Below, piece after piece: positions 62,982 through 64,000 of a stretch of 64,000 nucleotides of DNA. Both the position numbers and the translations under genes were made by a program. The stretch spans positions 310,001 to 374,000 of the forward strand of contig NZ_CP156081.1 in assembly GCF_039830135.1 (NCBI RefSeq), written 5' to 3'. The notes beneath the pieces were generated by a model. The model saw nothing but the letters and a program-made list of their open reading frames with translations. It had not been told where the DNA came from and did no database searches. Every line of letters begins with the position of its first letter. Position 1 is the stretch's first letter. The DNA comes from Defluviimonas sp. SAOS-178_SWC (GTDB taxonomy: Bacteria; Pseudomonadota; Alphaproteobacteria; Rhodobacterales; Rhodobacteraceae).

Positions 62982-64000
62982 CAGGCGGCCGCCTGTCCGG
63001 ACCGGGCGCGGAGGGTCGAGAGCACGACCTCTGCCACCCGCTCCGTGACCTCGGCGCCGCCGGACGAAGCCGCCCAGGCGTTGTGGGCGAGGGTCGCCGC
63101 CTTGTCGGGCGCGATAAGGTCGGCAACCGCGTCGGCGAGCGCGGCCGGAGTCGGGACGAGCCGCGCCGCTCGGGCCTCGGTCAGCCGTGCATAGGCGTCG
63201 GGATAGGGGCCGGGATGCGGTCCGTGCAGGATGGCCGATCCGAGCGCGGCCGGTTCGAACGGGCTGCGCCCGCCGCCGCCGGGCGCCAACGTGCCGCCCA
63301 TGAACGTGACGGGCGAAAGCCGGTACCAGAGGCCCAGCTCGCTTTCCCCGTCAGCGAGGAAGACCTGAACCTCCGGCTCCGGCTCCTCGTCGCGGGAGCG
63401 CAGGGCGACCGTCCAGCCATCCCGGGTGATCCGGTCCGCAAGGTCGGACGCGCGCGCGGGATCGGTCGGAACGAGGATCAGGAGCATCCGGTGGGCCAGC
63501 TGCATCGCGTGGGCCTGGGCGGCGAGCACCGCCTCCTCCTCGGCCGCCGGACATGCGACGGCGAGCCAGACCGGCCTTGTCTGCAAGAGTTCCGCAAGCG
63601 CGGCGCGCTCGGCCTCGTTCCCCGGCAGCGGCTCGGTAGTCTCCTCGATCCTGCCCGCGACGTCGACCTGCAACAGCCGGCCCCCGATGTCCCTTAGCCG
63701 GGTCGCGGTTTCAGGATCCTGGGCGAGGATGCGGTCGAACCGCGCGAGAAGCGATCCGGCCATGCCGCGCCGCCAGCGCCAGTGCGCGGCGGCGCCCGGC
63801 GTCATCCGAATGTCGGCGAGGATGAGCGGGATCTGCCGATCATGCGTTTCGGCGATCAGCGCGGGCGGCAGGCTCGCCCCGGCGAGGAGGGCAAGATCGG
63901 GGCGCCAGTGATCGAGGAAGTCTCGCAGTGCCGGCAACCGGTCAGGCGGCAGCACATCCGCCAACGTGCCGGCGGGGAAACCCGCAGTGTTCGGCGCTTC
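62981..64000 (-). CDS. waaA: 3-deoxy-D-manno-octulosonic acid transferase, 5' part off window
   Basis: WaaA (KdtA) adds Kdo to lipid A precursor. The visible ~339 residues are the C-terminal part, with the frame open to the window edge. They include [50 protein letters not shown] and the GT-B donor-binding region [32 protein letters not shown]. The true start lies beyond 64000. It is followed by lpxK with a one-base overlap. Confidence 0.92.
   Translation of the reverse strand, partial: EAPNTAGFPAGTLADVLPPDRLPALRDFLDHWRPDLALLAGASLPPALIAETHDRQIPLILADIRMTPGAAAHWRWRRGMAGSLLARFDRILAQDPETATRLRDIGGRLLQVDVAGRIEETTEPLPGNEAERAALAELLQTRPVWLAVACPAAEEEAVLAAQAHAMQLAHRMLLILVPTDPARASDLADRITRDGWTVALRSRDEEPEPEVQVFLADGESELGLWYRLSPVTFMGGTLAPGGGGRSPFEPAALGSAILHGPHPGPYPDAYARLTEARAARLVPTPAALADAVADLIAPDKAATLAHNAWAASSGGAEVTERVAEVVLSTLRARSGQAAA

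Overview
The window is GC-rich, gene-dense chromosomal DNA that looks like a member of the Rhodobacteraceae (Alphaproteobacteria). Supporting signs are a CcrM-type GANTC methylase gene with GANTC sites in front of it, a CobG/CobNST-type aerobic cobalamin pathway with BluB, a FixL/FixK-like oxygen circuit, carboxynorspermidine-type polyamine genes and LpxK/WaaA lipid A genes. No IS element, prophage, CRISPR array or replication origin was seen. Genus cannot be fixed from the sequence alone.

Region 1 (1-23090) is an almost complete oxygen-dependent vitamin B12 cluster. The left arm carries lower-ligand and aminopropanol-arm genes: cobT, cobU, an alpha-ribazole phosphatase, a PduX/BluE-type threonine kinase, cbiB, cobD and bluB. 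The minus-strand genes cobQ and cobO follow. Two cobalamin riboswitches precede two plus-strand units. The first unit is DUF1636-cobW-cobN-cobG-cobH-cobI-cobJ-(antisense cobK)-cobL-cobE-cobM-cobB-cobA-DUF1636. The second is cbtB-cbtA-cobF. The cobalt chelatase subunits CobS/CobT and cobalamin synthase are not in the window.

Region 2 (23103-44600) reads as a low-oxygen island. It holds a LacI regulator with its own operators, then a three-gene circuit resembling hFixL-FxkR-FixK of rhizobia: a PAS-kinase-receiver hybrid with FixL haem-pocket residues, an OmpR-type regulator, and a FixK-like Crp/Fnr protein with a K-box-like repeat in its promoter. Next come an M50/CBS protease, a BMP-type nucleoside ABC transporter, a PRPP synthase paralogue, a COG2187 kinase-like protein, a COG1926 phosphoribosyltransferase, and an nqrABCDEF-apbE-nqrM-CBS operon. 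Perfect FNR/FixK boxes lie upstream of the protease, transporter/prs, phosphoribosyltransferase and nqr units. NqrB has lost the segment that normally carries covalent FMN. A multihaem cytochrome gene divergent from nqrA is broken.

Region 3 (44593-64000) is mixed: two large multidomain glycosyltransferases, tRNA-Arg(CCT), a VOC protein, a DUF1624 membrane protein, the two-gene carboxynorspermidine route with an upstream membrane-anchored DNA-binding-like protein, small secreted proteins, rnhB, ccrM, alkB, mutY, a DciA-like protein, a DsbA-family thioredoxin, a CaiB/BaiF CoA transferase, lpxK and a partial waaA.
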